Positions 10,150 to 20,450 of a stretch of 64,000 nucleotides of DNA are shown piece by piece (within the stretch, counting starts at the first letter, position 1; the number at the start of each line of letters is the position of its first letter). The position numbers and the translations under genes were made by a program. Source of the DNA: Amblyomma americanum (taxonomy: Eukaryota; Arthropoda; Arachnida; Ixodida; Ixodidae); assembly GCF_052857255.1 (NCBI RefSeq), contig NC_135497.1, forward strand, positions 343,892,183-343,956,182. The letters are read 5' to 3'. A model generated the notes under the pieces. It was not told where the DNA came from. It saw only the letters and a list, made by a program, of their open reading frames with translations, and made no database searches.

Positions 10150-11945
10150 ACCGACTAAAGCAACTCCAAGTAGAGATCCTAGTCCAGAGTAAAATAAAGC
10201 AATCCAGTTATCGCTGGTTGGCTAAAGTTCGCGATGTAAATAAAAGAAAGGTGGGCCAAGGAAACACTGGAAAATAAAAGCTTGCTGGGAAAAAGGAAGA
10301 AACAAAGCAGGAAACGATTCAAGATGTCGAGAGAAATTGTTGAGAGCAGCCACGACGCAGTGAAGTGCATTACATCAGTTATAGTAAGTCAATTAACAGC
10401 TACTATGGGGTAATCTTATCAAACTAGCTTCCAACAGAGAACAACACATTAGAAAGCAACTTACAATTGACGACTCTTAACTCTTAAAGGGAGGAAGAGA
10501 ACATTCTGAAATGCACATCCGTATAGATAGGCAAAATTCTAATCAAGCTGATTAATGAACTTGACCCAGGAAGATAGGAAACGTTGTTTAAAGCATTGGA
10601 AGCAGTGATAACAATCATTCAAATTCCAGAAAGCTGGTGACAGAGAAAACTGCTTTGCATCAAATATCGCGCGGAGTACTACAGGGGAAAATTTTAGGTC
10701 CCACTCTTTTAAATATCTCACTTGTTCGCCTGGAAAAATACTTGCCTCCTACAGTTTAAATCTCCTTTTACACCGACAACATCTGTACGTAGTGTTCCAG
10801 ACGCAACAAGCGCATTGTACATGCCCGACTACAGAGGGCAATAGGCAGCATCGAATTATTTTTATGTTAGCGCACTCTGTCGAACTCGACTTATAAAGCA
10901 AAATGAGTTTGGATACACAAAAAACCCTTCAGACCACTTACTATAACATGCAGGGGGCGTAATTACAAATGCAGTCATAGGTAGAAAGAACTAAGATGCA
11001 AACAGAATTTCAGACCGGGTTCAAAAGTGGCGCTTTGATGAAAGCCTGTTCCTGCTTAACCAATAGAAATAGCTTGGGCAGAAAACGGACCTCTGTATTT
11101 AGCCTTATTGGACGAGAGCGGCGCATACTACAGCGTGAACAGGGAACTTCTGTGGAGCATAGTAAAAGATGAAGGTATCTGTCATGCAAAAATTGATTTC
11201 CTACAAGAAAATACACCGAGATAATATATTCGAAGTTAGAAGGCAAGGGATAAAAAGTACATCAACTGTCGACGTTCGCAAAGGATTAAACAAGGTTGCC
11301 CTCTATCACCGTTGCTGTTCATGCTTTTTATGATAAATAATAGACAGACCGCTACAAGAAAGTATTCTATATATAATCTGCCGGACAGATTAGGCGGAAA
11401 GGTTGTTGAGCAATTGCACCCCGGTTTAATGTATGCAGACAATATTGTGCTAGTAGCAGACCGCCACAAAGATCAGTTAATTGTTTTGGAGGTGAAAAAG
11501 GCGATCTGGTTTTCAGGTATAGCGCAGTAAAATCAGGTGCGATGATTTTAAGCGATTCAACAGATCTGGTGCTTAACATACAGGGTCATGAAATACACAG
11601 CCTGGCAGAAAAGAAATATCTCAGGGAATGGTTAAACGAATGACAGATATACATAGAAAAGCAGCAACGGTCCATTAGGGCAAAATTTCGAACAGATGCG
11701 GGATTAATGAGACCAATTATTATGGGTTTGCAACAAAAATGAAGTAGTGAGACGTCTATTGTAAAAAAATAATGGTGCCAAGGATTATTCTCGAGCATGT
11801 GGTTCTATGCCTACGGGCACAAGGTCATTTGAGATCTGAAATAAATCTGAGAACTGTTTGAAGATCAGCACTGGGTACGCACAGTAAAACCACAAACGAG
11901 GCAGTACGGGGGCATATCTTGAACTGTATTCGATTATGGGGTTGC
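10150..11945 (+). pseudogene. Reverse transcriptase relic of the LINE
   Basis: Motif A reads YLALLDESGAYYSVN at 11093-11140, with the catalytic Asp kept and the usual YD changed to YY. Motif B reads IKQGCPLSPLLFMLFM at 11285-11332. Motif C reads GLMYADNIVLVAD, with the YADN box at 11432-11443, so the second catalytic Asp is Asn. The post-RT part includes LGTHSKTTNEAVRG near 11875. Frames shift between motifs A and B. The Asp-to-Asn change alone should abolish polymerase activity. Confidence 0.8.
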
Positions 11946-12149
11946 AGTACCCGCGTTGCAAGAAAAAAGTAGAAAAAACTTGCAGTCAATTTAAAATTTG
12001 TTGCTCATTCTTGTACTTCTATTACTCCCTGTGAGGCTGGGGCTGTTGTTCTTGTTGCGTTCACATTTCTTTTCAGTGTATATTCTTAAATTACGACACA
12101 AGCCTCAATTGAACTCCTTCCTAGGTGAATCGGTGGCCTCCTGTATAAA
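11946..12149. other. Junction between two LINE relics
   Basis: Short AT-rich sequence between the 3' end of the forward LINE and the RNase H end of the reverse-strand LINE. A poly(A) tail is not clear. Confidence 0.3.
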
Positions 12150-13110
12150 CGCTTCAAAGTAAGCAGTCAGCATTAGTCCTTGGCGCGCATATACCAGACA
12201 AACTGCTAGCACATGCTCTACAGTCTCGGCCATGCCACAAGTCGAACAGACCGGGGTGTCCGCTAGTCCAATTAAATATAAGTACTTTCATGTAAAAGCA
12301 AAGTCCAAATGAAGTCAATGCATGAATCATGCATATGGCCCAAATTTTTGTGTACGGATCTAGTCTTTCCAGGCGGGTGTGTCGAGTGTCTGGCTGGGCC
12401 CAATATCTTGCCGTCGCACTCTTCATTATGTTGGAGCGAAGGCAAGTGGAGTCCAATCAGGTGAATGGCACAACTGTACGAAGGCCATTGCTCAGAGCAC
12501 TCTTTGCTTCAGTATTGGCCTTCTCGTTTCCATCGAGCCCGCAGTGTCCAGGGATCCACTGAAATACTACTCTGTGACCTTTTTCTTGAGCAGATGAAAG
12601 GAGTTCAGTCCTCTCTATTGGCAGAGACTGGCAGGCGTTATGGCGTAGAAACCGACCTAAAATTTGTAGTCTAGGTAAGAGAGTCCTTGAATATGCACCA
12701 CCTTTAAAGGTGTTCCCTGCAGATGTGCTGAATCGCTTCCCCAAGAGCCACAATTTCGGCAGAGGTTGAGGTTTATATATGACCCAGGAAAATTCTGAGA
12801 GTTATCTGCCGAGCTGGAATCACCTCATATACTGTAGATGCTATTGGTGACACAGATCAGTAAATGTAGACATGAACGTAGTTCTGATATTCTAACCAAG
12901 TGTACACGCCAAAGCAAGTTGCTTCAGGGCACAGACTGGCATTATTGATTTCTTTAGCATTTTGGGAAAATCAGGCATACCGAAGGCGTCACCCACGGTG
13001 GTTTGACCGGATGATAAGGAAGGGCATATCCTGATAGTATTTGAGGTTGATGACAGCGGGGTGAAGTTTAAAAGCTGCTATCCGGCCGCTCGTGACTAAT
13101 CTTCGTCAGT
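12150..13110 (-). pseudogene. RNase H domain of an I-type LINE, reverse
   Basis: Read from 13110 downward, stitched reverse frames give STVYEVIP and STSAEIVALGEAIQHI (the StaaEl region of RNase H), then VFQWIPGHCGLDGNEKANTE at about 12510-12570. That is the late RNase H motif with His and Asp/Asn positions. A Cys-rich tail follows (DTPVCSTCGMAETVEHVLA, 12220-12270), a zinc-binding C-x2-C-H pattern seen at LINE C-termini. Frame changes separate the parts. The relic continues upstream into 13190-13476. In the intact family RNase H removes template RNA. Confidence 0.8.
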
Positions 13111-13189
13111 GGGTGACAACGGTGTCGGGTAGGTAAGGTAAATATACTCGAAATATTCGTTTGACAAATATATCGATATTGGCCAGACA

Positions 13190-13476
13190 CGTGCTTCTCA
13201 ATCCTTCCTTTCTTAGAGGTGCACTGCGGCAATCCATGGCAAGCCTTGAGCGCCTGCGCTTGTACGCTCTCTTACGACCGCAAGCAAGAAATGCCCATAT
13301 TAGAGAGTACAGAGAGTCTGTATCCGATGTAGCCTTCGAAAAGAGTCTCGCATAGTCTTAGTAAAGAGCGCTCTATTGGACGCCATTTCATGCTTAGTCA
13401 AGGACATACACAAGCCGTCCGTGCCTGTCGTAAATACGGTAAACGCCAATGACGCTGCTCGAACAACTATTCGCTA
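13190..13476 (-). repeat. Left arm of inverted LINE fragment (post-RT region)
   Basis: Reverse complement of 14031-14305. On the reverse strand it reads LFEGYIGYRLSVLSNMGI, then a stop-containing ESVQAQALKACHGLPQCTS. This is the region after RT in I-type LINEs (YSLPVL, then QAQALR.CLGLP). It is continuous with the RNase H relic below it, so 13480-12150 is one reverse-strand LINE fragment. Confidence 0.8.
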
Positions 13477-13499
13477 GAATCTTGCACTCCGACACCAAT

Positions 13500-13920
13500 A
13501 CCCTGGCGTGGCAGAAGAATCTAAACAACTTCGCTTAATTACTATTCATGAGTTGGATGCGTGTGGGCAGCAAGCGCCGACCGCTACCATTTTCGCGGCG
13601 GGGTTAAAACTTTGTGATGTGTTTGTGGGTGTGTGGAAACTGCACGATACTTCCTGCCATCCTGCCGATTCCTCTCTAGCGCCTGTAGTGGACGTGTTAG
13701 CTCTCGCCGATCATGCGAAAACCAGCGTCTCCCTTGCGCAACCACGGAGTAGCAACTCTCGCACACCTCTCTCCGTTCACTTAGAGCTCTAGTGCAGTTC
13801 TCCAATGAGCCAAACATAGCTGCTCGCTTCTATCCTCTTATCTCCTCTTGAGAACTGCTATCACGACAGTAGCTTAGAAAAGTTAGCAAACGCAACATAG
13901 CTCGCCCTTCGTCGGCTCCC
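13500..13920 (-). repeat. Dispersed repeat C, copy 1
   Basis: Its reverse complement resembles 30480-30960. Shared words include GAGCTATGTTGCG, ACTGTCGTGAT, CAGTTCTCA, GAAGCGA, AGTGAACGG, GAGAGGTGTG, TTGCTGCCCACAC and TGTCGGAG. No coding motif is recognised. It lies between the two oppositely oriented LINE arms. Confidence 0.75.
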
Positions 13921-14030
13921 GAGTCCATGCGTCTGTATGCTTGTTGTTGCCTCTGAAACGATGCCACATTCCCACTGTGGGGGAGTGGCCAGGGTTTGGT
14001 GCACACCAAAAAGAGAAAATGATTTTGAGG

Positions 14031-14610
14031 CATATTGTTCGAGCAGCGTCGTTGGCGTTTACCGTATTGCCGACAGGCACGGATGGCTTGTGTATGTCCT
14101 TGACTAAGCATGAAATGGGGTCCAGTGGAGCTCTCTTTATTAAGACTATGCGAGACTCTTTTCGAAGGCTACATCGGATACAGCCTCTCTGTACTCTCCA
14201 ATATGGGCATTTCTTGCTCGCGGTCATTAGAGAGCGTACAAGCGCAGGCGCTCAAGGCTTGCCTTGGATTGCCGCATGGCACCTCTAAGAAAGAAAGGAT
14301 TGCGTGCCACCTTTTTATAGCCCCTGACTCTTCTTTCCATTCTCTTCAAATTGCCGCAATCTTCCACGCCCTGTTTGGCGAATTTGCGGGCATCGTTTTC
14401 TTAGTTCCTTTCCAGCAACGGCAGAGGGGCACCTTCCAGCGTTTTTCCTGGCACAGAATAAACCGGTGTTTTATCCTTACTCATTGGTTTTGACTCGTCG
14501 GCCTGTACCATGGCTCACAAATCCCATTAACTGGAACGCGTGACTTTCAGAACTAATGTAAAGCGGAATAACTCCAACCACTTCTACACAGTGTAGAGAG
14601 TGTCAGAATT
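14031..14610 (+). pseudogene. Forward LINE post-RT fragment, copy 1 of tandem pair
   Basis: The forward frame at 14110-14493 reads LRLCETLFEGYIGYSLSVLS, then SLESVQAQALKACLGLPHGT and SKKERIACHL. This is the post-RT segment of the same LINE family as 13190-13476. After it the frame continues into sequence with no family match. The part from 14074 is duplicated directly downstream. No RT or RNase H is attached in this orientation. Confidence 0.75.
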
Positions 14611-15147
14611 CAGGCACGGATGGCTTGTGTATGTCCTTGACTAAGCATGAAATGGGGTCCAGTGGAGCTCTCTTTATTAAGACTATGCGAGACTCTTTTC
14701 GAAGGCTACATCGGATACAGCCTCTCTGTACTCTCCAATATGGGCATTTCTTGCTCGCGGTCATTAGAGAGCGTACAAGCGCAGGCGCTCAAGGCTTGCC
14801 TTGGATTGCCGCATGGCACCTCTAAGAAAGAAAGGATTGCGTGCCACCTTTTTATAGCCCCTGACTCTTCTTTCCATTCTCTTCAAATTGCCGCAATCTT
14901 CCACGCCCTGTTTGGCGAATTTGCGGGCATCGTTTTCTTAGTTCCTTTCCAGCAACGGCAGAGGGGCACCTTCCAGCGTTTTTCCTGGCACAGAATAAAC
15001 CGGTGTTTTATCCTTACTCATTGGTTTTGACTCGTCGGCCTGTACCATGGCTCACAAATCCCATTAACTGGAACGCGTGACTTTCAGAACTAATGTAAAG
15101 CGGAATAACTCCAACCACTTCTACACAGTGTAGAGAGTGTCAGAATT
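14074..15147 (+). repeat. Tandem duplication, 537-bp unit, apparently identical copies
   Basis: Unit 1 is 14074-14610 and unit 2 is 14611-15147. Both begin CAGGCACGGATGGCTTGTGT and end GTGTAGAGAGTGTCAGAATT. The encoded 127-residue frames (14110-14493 and 14647-15030) are identical. The junction shows one shared C. Either the duplication is very recent or it is an assembly artefact. Confidence 0.95.
14611..15147 (+). pseudogene. LINE post-RT fragment, copy 2 of tandem pair
   Basis: Exact repeat of 14074-14610, with the same 127-residue frame. It lacks the 14031-14073 segment present upstream of copy 1, so the duplication postdates LINE insertion. Confidence 0.85.
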
Positions 15148-16300
15148 CCAACCGAATTCTCAATGGAGTGCAGCCAGATGATGCTGCAGACTACACTTTC
15201 AGCCGCGAATCCTACCAATCATATATAGGTTATAGCTAAAATTTGATTAATCAGTGAAGTTAGATTGCAGTAGCAAATGACTTCATGGACAGTAGCAGTC
15301 ATGCTCGCGACCTCATCATGTTAATCAATTCCTTCACCAGTTTGAGCCGCCATTCATCCTACTCAGAGGATTTGATGGTATAATTTATTCTCTTACTTTC
15401 TGAGCTTCTGTTAAAAATTCCCTTTTCTGTACCGTGATCTCAGCCGTGTTTTACCTTAGAATAACTCGCGCGTGCTGGCGGTGCTTAAGTACTTCCAGTA
15501 CCATCCTTCGAGCAAGCCCCACGACGCCTTCCACCGGTTCCTGACTGCTTCTGTCTTTCATCTTGTTGCCTCCTCTGAACTCCTCCTCCCCTTCTACGAT
15601 GATGCCTTTCCACGTGTTGGGGTTTTGGCCAGGTGTTTTTTAATTGCTGTACTGAACGTTAGGTTTAATGTAGCCTTAGGCCTCGAGCAATGTCTTTAGC
15701 TTCCACGACTGCGAGTCCGGCTCCCAGGTTCGCCAGCCTGCCGGCCCAAAGATTTTCCTTGGATTGTTTCGGTCGCAATGGCGTCAGTGACATCCCATTG
15801 GCGCTTGTACCCATCACAGACGGGGCCCTAAAATTGAAATTCTAATATGATCCACGATCAGCAGAAGGTTGTTACCAGCCGTCAACTGGAGATCTCTGAA
15901 GTACGCCCTGTGGAGTTCGCTGACCTTTCCGCAAACTCATTGGTATTGTGTTCGCAAGGAAGGCCGCTCGGAACTCGCCAACAAAGGGACGCATCCCGTC
16001 CTGGCCTCCCCTGCTTGCGGCGGACGTCCTTGTTTACTCCGCGCCGTCACGGGCATAACCCGCCGGGAAGAACCCTAACCAGATACAGCTGTTGAGATGT
16101 ATGCGTTGCCAAAGGGTTGCTGAGACTTTGGGAATGAAGGAGATACGGCTGGGAAGGAGCCGAGTGACCATTAAACCCATTATTCCCGTAACGACTGTCT
16201 TCTTCTCTTTCGATGTGTTCTGTAAAAAACTTGAGTGATCGTCTCGTCGGCATATGTTTGTCCAGTGTGCGAAAGAGAAATGTTATGAAAATGTTAGTAA
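15148..16300. other. Unassigned DNA with one coding-like patch
   Basis: At about 15690-15850 a forward frame reads PRFASLPAQRFSLDCFGRNG, then VSDIPLALVPITDGALKLKF, before a stop. It looks protein-like, but I cannot name a family. Frames at 15847-16095 are Arg/Pro-rich and probably spurious. No splice structure is evident. Confidence 0.3.
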
Positions 16301-16736
16301 AATAGTAACGGCTGTGCCGTGGGTACCGTGCTAAAGTGTGGTCGCGTTTGCGCTGTTTGTGTATTTGATTGCAACCGCCCCTTTCCCAAATGTTTAATCA
16401 GTACTCTTTCCCCAATCTGAGATTAGTTTGCGGAAACCTTATTTTTTTTTCCCTAACCACTAGTTGGCGAGGTGAGTCGCTTGTAATCTTATTGGTTGCT
16501 GCCCCCGCTAAGGACAGAGACAGAGGGTTTAAAAACAAGCGCTCTGGGTTGAACGAGGGCTGAAATCGTCTGATCAACTGTTTAGTCATGTAAATAGTTT
16601 TCTCCTTGCATTGTTTTCTTGTTTTTTCGTAAGGTGAATGTTTGTGTGTTAGAACCACCTGGTCATCAAGCAACGCTGATTTTATCATCAACAAGGTGTT
16701 TCCTCTCATTGCCATTTTGACGTCACCTCAAGGGGA
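16301..16736. other. Possible 5' flank of the I-type LINE
   Basis: AT- and T-rich sequence upstream of the ORF1 relic. It may be the LINE 5' untranslated region, but nothing in it is diagnostic. Confidence 0.25.
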
Positions 16737-17947
16737 TTGCAACCGGCGCAGCCTGAAGAGTGGAAACTCAACTCGCCCTATCCGCCTTATGGGCATTTAG
16801 TGCCTATTCTCAGATGTGCAATGCATTCCGAGTTACTGCTTTGCACATCCTTCACATCATTTCCAGTTAAGCCTTTTATTCCAGAGCAACTCGGTAGTTC
16901 AAAAGGTATCAACCGCGTCATGGACTCATCGGCCTCTCCTCGTGAACTACTTGACGACCTTCAGGACGCGGGTGCAGGCGTTTTATATGTTTGCCGCTGT
17001 ATCAGAGATGCTGCTGGCTCACTTGTGCCGACAGAGTCTGTAATTGCGACTTTTGCAGGATCTCCTTGCCCGTCTGAGCTTAAGGTTTGCCCATAGTGTA
17101 CCCTGTCGACCCACTACATCCTCGTCCTTTTGCAATGTATGAATTGCTGGCGCTTTTTTTCGTAGCAGCAAAGCTTGCTAATCCGACTATGCGGGGAGAA
17201 CCATTAAGCAGACCTCTGCACATCTGAGGGGCCCACTTGCTGTCTATGTGGCGGCGTTCATCCGGCTGATGACGCTGGCAGTCCCAAACGTTCTGATGCG
17301 CAGAATGTCGTGGACATCATTCAGAAGAGGCGCTCTAGAGCTGATTCTTAGGCAATGTTTGACCAGAAGAAGCATTTTTATGCGGGTTTTTCTAGGTCAT
17401 CGGGGTCAGAGGTGGAGGTGTTGCTGACAGTCTGTGGTTTCAGTTGTTTACAAGGCGCTTGCGGGTGTTGAGGATTGTGTTGAATACCTTCATTGAAGTT
17501 CTATCCCAAGTCATTTCAAGTGAGGTTGCTCATTCAACTGTTGGTATTCCCGTATCATCAACTAGTTCATCTCATTGCCTCCCTGGTGTCTCTTCTTCGG
17601 CTCCTATTCCTGTTGCGTCCTCGTCTATGTCAGGTTGCTCGTTCAACTGCTGGTCCTCCTGTTCCATCAAGTAGTCCATCCCATAGCCTCACTGGTGTCT
17701 CTCCCGTTCCTCCTATTCCTGATGCGTCCTCATCTTTGCTTGTCCATGGTGCCGGAGATACCAGCCTCTCTACCGTTTGTACTACGGACGTCGAGATGGC
17801 GAATCCTTCCCAGAAGCTTCGAGCTCCTTCCTCTACATCGTAGTCTGCCCTTCCAAACATCTAAAGCAAGAAAGGTTCCCCCAGTAGTCCGCATGAAACT
17901 GATGTTTGAAAGGAGGCTATCGCAGCCTCTCTGCTTTTACAGTAGCA
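16737..17947 (+). pseudogene. ORF1 (gag-like) relic of an I-type LINE
   Basis: The first forward frame (16737-17096, 119 residues) contains GINRVMDSSASPRELLDDLQ and VIATFAGSPCPSELKVCP. This resembles the conserved region before the zinc knuckles of I-element ORF1 (an ELL..L segment, then T.S.I.TF). In another frame at 17211-17351 ADLCTSEGPTCCLCGGVHPA and IIQKRRSRADS resemble the last zinc knuckle and basic tail. A Ser/Pro-rich stretch (17444-17870) follows. At least two frameshifts are present. It lies directly upstream of the endonuclease. Confidence 0.65.
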
Positions 17948-18160
17948 ATGCGGGGGTTAAAACTACTACAGTGGAATTGCCGTTCAGTCAACTCTTCTCA
18001 CAAATTACAGAACCTTGTCCCACACTTTGACACACACATTGTTTGTCTTCAAGGATTTTGGATTATTCCTATCAGGTGGTCATTCCTATCAGGAGACCAG
18101 CTACCAAGTGACAAAACGGTTGGTCGTTTGGTGCCCAGCTTTCGCTCGTCGCAAGCCAGG
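17948..18160 (+). pseudogene. ORF2 start (endonuclease N-terminus) of the I-type LINE
   Basis: The Met at 17948 begins MRGLKLLQWNCRSVNSSHKL, followed by LVPHFDTHIVCLQGFW. This matches the LINE endonuclease N-terminus (LQWNCRS, then a CLQETW box). The metal-binding Glu of QE is changed to Gly here. After FLSGDQLPSDKTVGRL the similarity fades and a GC-rich block begins, so the element was truncated or interrupted. Confidence 0.75.
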
Positions 18161-19170
18161 GAATGGGTCGGAGCCAAAGGTTCACAAAACAAAACAAAGT
18201 TTATACAGCAAAGAGACCATACAGAGGATGTCACAACCACTCGTAGGAGCATATACGAAGTGATTTACAAATACAATGGAACTCGTGCAAAGTAACAACA
18301 GAGATAGATTACAATTCAACAGAATCTTTGCATCGAAAGTACACTAATACGATGGAGCCGATCTGCAGACAGACGCTCGCTTCATCGCTGGTGCGTGGCT
18401 GGTCGAGTGGCGTTCTCCCCGGGAGTCGAGCGGGCGCGCTTCGCGGAAGCTTAAACGGTGGCTCAGGCTAACCGACAGCGGTTGCAGCCCATGATTTATA
18501 GGCGCAGACCGCGCCTGTTTCTTCGCGCCAAGGCAGGCGCGCACATACACGCAGCTTCAACTGCACAAACTCCTCCTTCTCGCGCCGGTCGCGCGGCCCC
18601 ATTGGACGAGCGCAGAAATCAACGTTCAGAAATATCTAGGTCATTCTCGGCACGCTGAGTCATCGACGCAAGAGCGAAGGGGGAGGGTATCACTTTGGCA
18701 CGCACGAGATACCCCCTTTCCGTTAACAAGCAAAAACTTCTCCGACATTCTAGAAAAATCGACGCCGCGCGCGGCCATGCCCCCTCTGCGTCGCGCCGGC
18801 GAGCTGTGTTACAGCAGTACGCAAAGCTACGCACACTCCGGAGGTCCTTCCCTGCTGTTCTTTTTTTTTAATTTTATTGCGCGTGGGCGCGATTGCTTAG
18901 GCGCAGCGTCGTTTTTTTTTTTTGAAAATGCGCCGAATTTTGTGATACATCGCCGGGCGAGGTGGCTGACTAGACGCCAGTTGGAATGTGGGCTTAGTTC
19001 CGAGTGTATCCACCGTAGTGGAAAATCTGCGCAAGCGGAGAAGGCGACCGCAAAGGAGTATCGGTAGCTGCACAGGCTCAGTTTATGCGGCGAGCGGTAG
19101 TGAAGGAATCGAAAAAACAAGCCGAGCAGACTTCAAACTTTTATGGTGTTACTTTCCCAACACGTAATGT
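18161..19170 (-). other. GC-rich LTR-like or promoter-like block
   Basis: On the reverse strand a TATA-like CGCCTATAAATCATGG (18489-18504) is followed about 300 bp downstream by GTATAAACTTTGTTTTG, which resembles a weak poly(A) signal with a GT-rich tail. The block is much richer in CpG than its surroundings. This layout suits an LTR-retrotransposon LTR, but I see no matching second LTR, no clear TG/CA ends and no target duplication. A host CpG-rich promoter is the alternative. Confidence 0.3.
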
Positions 19171-19233
19171 ATTTAAGTATCCTCTGCTAGTTTTTGTTTC
19201 TTCCCCTCCTTTCTTCCTTTCTGTTTTCTACTC

Positions 19234-19415
19234 ACCGCCATGCTGAGTGGGTTTGCCGTTCGCCTGCTGATTCCAAGGCCGCGGATCCGATCCCGAAGGC
19301 GAAGGTCGCAATTAGATGTGGGGGAACGGCAGACAGGCACGTTTACTCACGAGCCAACACACCTAAACAACCCCAGGTTGTTGAAATCATTCTGGAACCT
19401 TTACCTTGCTTCCAT
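19234..19415 (+). mobile_element. tRNA-derived SINE (family 1), forward
   Basis: The head has GCTGAGTGGGTTTGCCG (A-box-like) and GCGGATCCGATCCCGAAGG (B-box-like). The body has AAGGTCGCAATTAGATGTGG, then AACAACCCCAGGTTGTTGAA and ATCATTCTGGAACC, parallel to the AAAGAACC...GTGGTCGAA...CCGGA order at 38.7 and 46.0 kb. A pyrimidine-rich tail follows to about 19640. It is diverged and inactive-looking. Confidence 0.65.
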
Positions 19416-19640
19416 CTCTCCTTTCGCTTGTCATCCGTGTTATTGTTCTTTTCCTCTTTTCTCATAATCTTCTTTTCTTATTCTATATTCCTTTTCGTTC
19501 TTCTCTCTGTTGGCTTAGCTATACCTTCTTCGTTCAGCCTTGCGTCTCCATCTTGTGTCGTTGTCGTTCTTTTGTCTCTACTTCCTCTCCTCTCTCTTGC
19601 TTTTCCTCTTTACCTTTATTGCGTTGGTCTGTGGAGTTCT
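19416..19640. repeat. Pyrimidine-rich tract
   Basis: A strong C/T bias (runs such as TTCTTTTCTTATTC and TTCCTCTCCTCTCTC) follows the SINE body. It creates a spurious Phe/Leu/Ser-rich open frame of 189 codons at 19194-19763. Confidence 0.6.
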
Positions 19641-20077
19641 ACAATAACTGCAACTAAAATGGAATTTAATTACGCGACCACTTCAGTTATGCTTTCAGCA
19701 AAGGCTGTCGTGGTGAAAATAGCCAATCCACAACGTACGTTGCGACGTGTCAATATTTTTTAATAGTCAGGGCATGTGACCTGTTTGCGGGGTCACTATA
19801 TATGCGGCGTTCGCTTGATATGCATAATGCCATGGTAAAACAAGGACACTATGCTCCTATCCTAGTACAAGCAGTCTAAGTGAGAATGCCTTGCGAGTTT
19901 TTTATATTTATCGGTCAACGCGCCTTCGATTGCCATTTGGTCGGTATTCATGACTGCTGCGGGGAAACGGTATCGCTGGCTGAACGCGGGCACATACGAG
20001 TAATCACTACAGCTAGGCATGGGGAGTTGACTTAATCAATAATCGAATAGTACTTCAAAAACAATTTAGTCTGGCAG
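19641..20077. other. Unassigned DNA
   Basis: No recognisable frame or repeat between the pyrimidine-rich tract and the 3' side of the CR1-like LINE. Confidence 0.3.
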
Positions 20078-20450
20078 TCATCCTATGAGCCCAGAAAAAA
20101 TTTGCACTTTATTACCTCTCGGCGCAGTGTCGTCAGAACCTGATGATTTTTTTTTGAAACGGTTTGATTGAAAAAGATGCTTAGGTAAGATGTACATAAA
20201 TTGATTATTACAGAAGTAGGTCCCAAAGTGGGAACTGTCAGGGTGACCTCCTGTAAATAATTCCATATTTGAAGTAGGATAAACATATGGCAGATAGCAA
20301 TTACATAGCGAAAAACAGGTGGAATGAAAACTAAGATCTAAACTAACAGTATAAGCATGCTGAAATTTTAAAAACACATTTTGCAAACAAAAAAAGAGAA
20401 CATAGGACAAGAACTCAGGAAATAGAAGTCGTACACAATACTGACAAGTT

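Larger units (their letters stand above)
8039..11945 (+). mobile_element. Decayed forward LINE (ORF1, endonuclease, RT)
   Basis: Domain order on the forward strand is an ORF1 with a zinc-knuckle-like and a GDSN-like region, an APE-type endonuclease near 9.5 kb, an RT with motifs A, B and C at 11.09-11.44 kb, and a post-RT tail ending near 11.94 kb. Stops and frameshifts occur throughout, so it cannot be active. The 5' end is uncertain. The clade is not assigned; no RNase H was seen downstream in the same orientation. Confidence 0.75.

Noticed and set aside
13883..14288. Overlapping frames on both strands (114 and 115 codons)
   Set aside because: The LINE post-RT reading is the forward frame at 14110-14493; the others are shadow frames of it.
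17444..18030. Overlapping Ser/Pro/Leu-rich frames as separate genes
   Set aside because: They lie between the zinc-knuckle region of ORF1 and the ORF2 start of one LINE, and are frame shadows of its Ser/Pro-rich linker.
19194..19763. 189-codon forward frame
   Set aside because: It spans the SINE and a pyrimidine-rich tract; its Phe/Leu/Ser-rich content follows from base composition.
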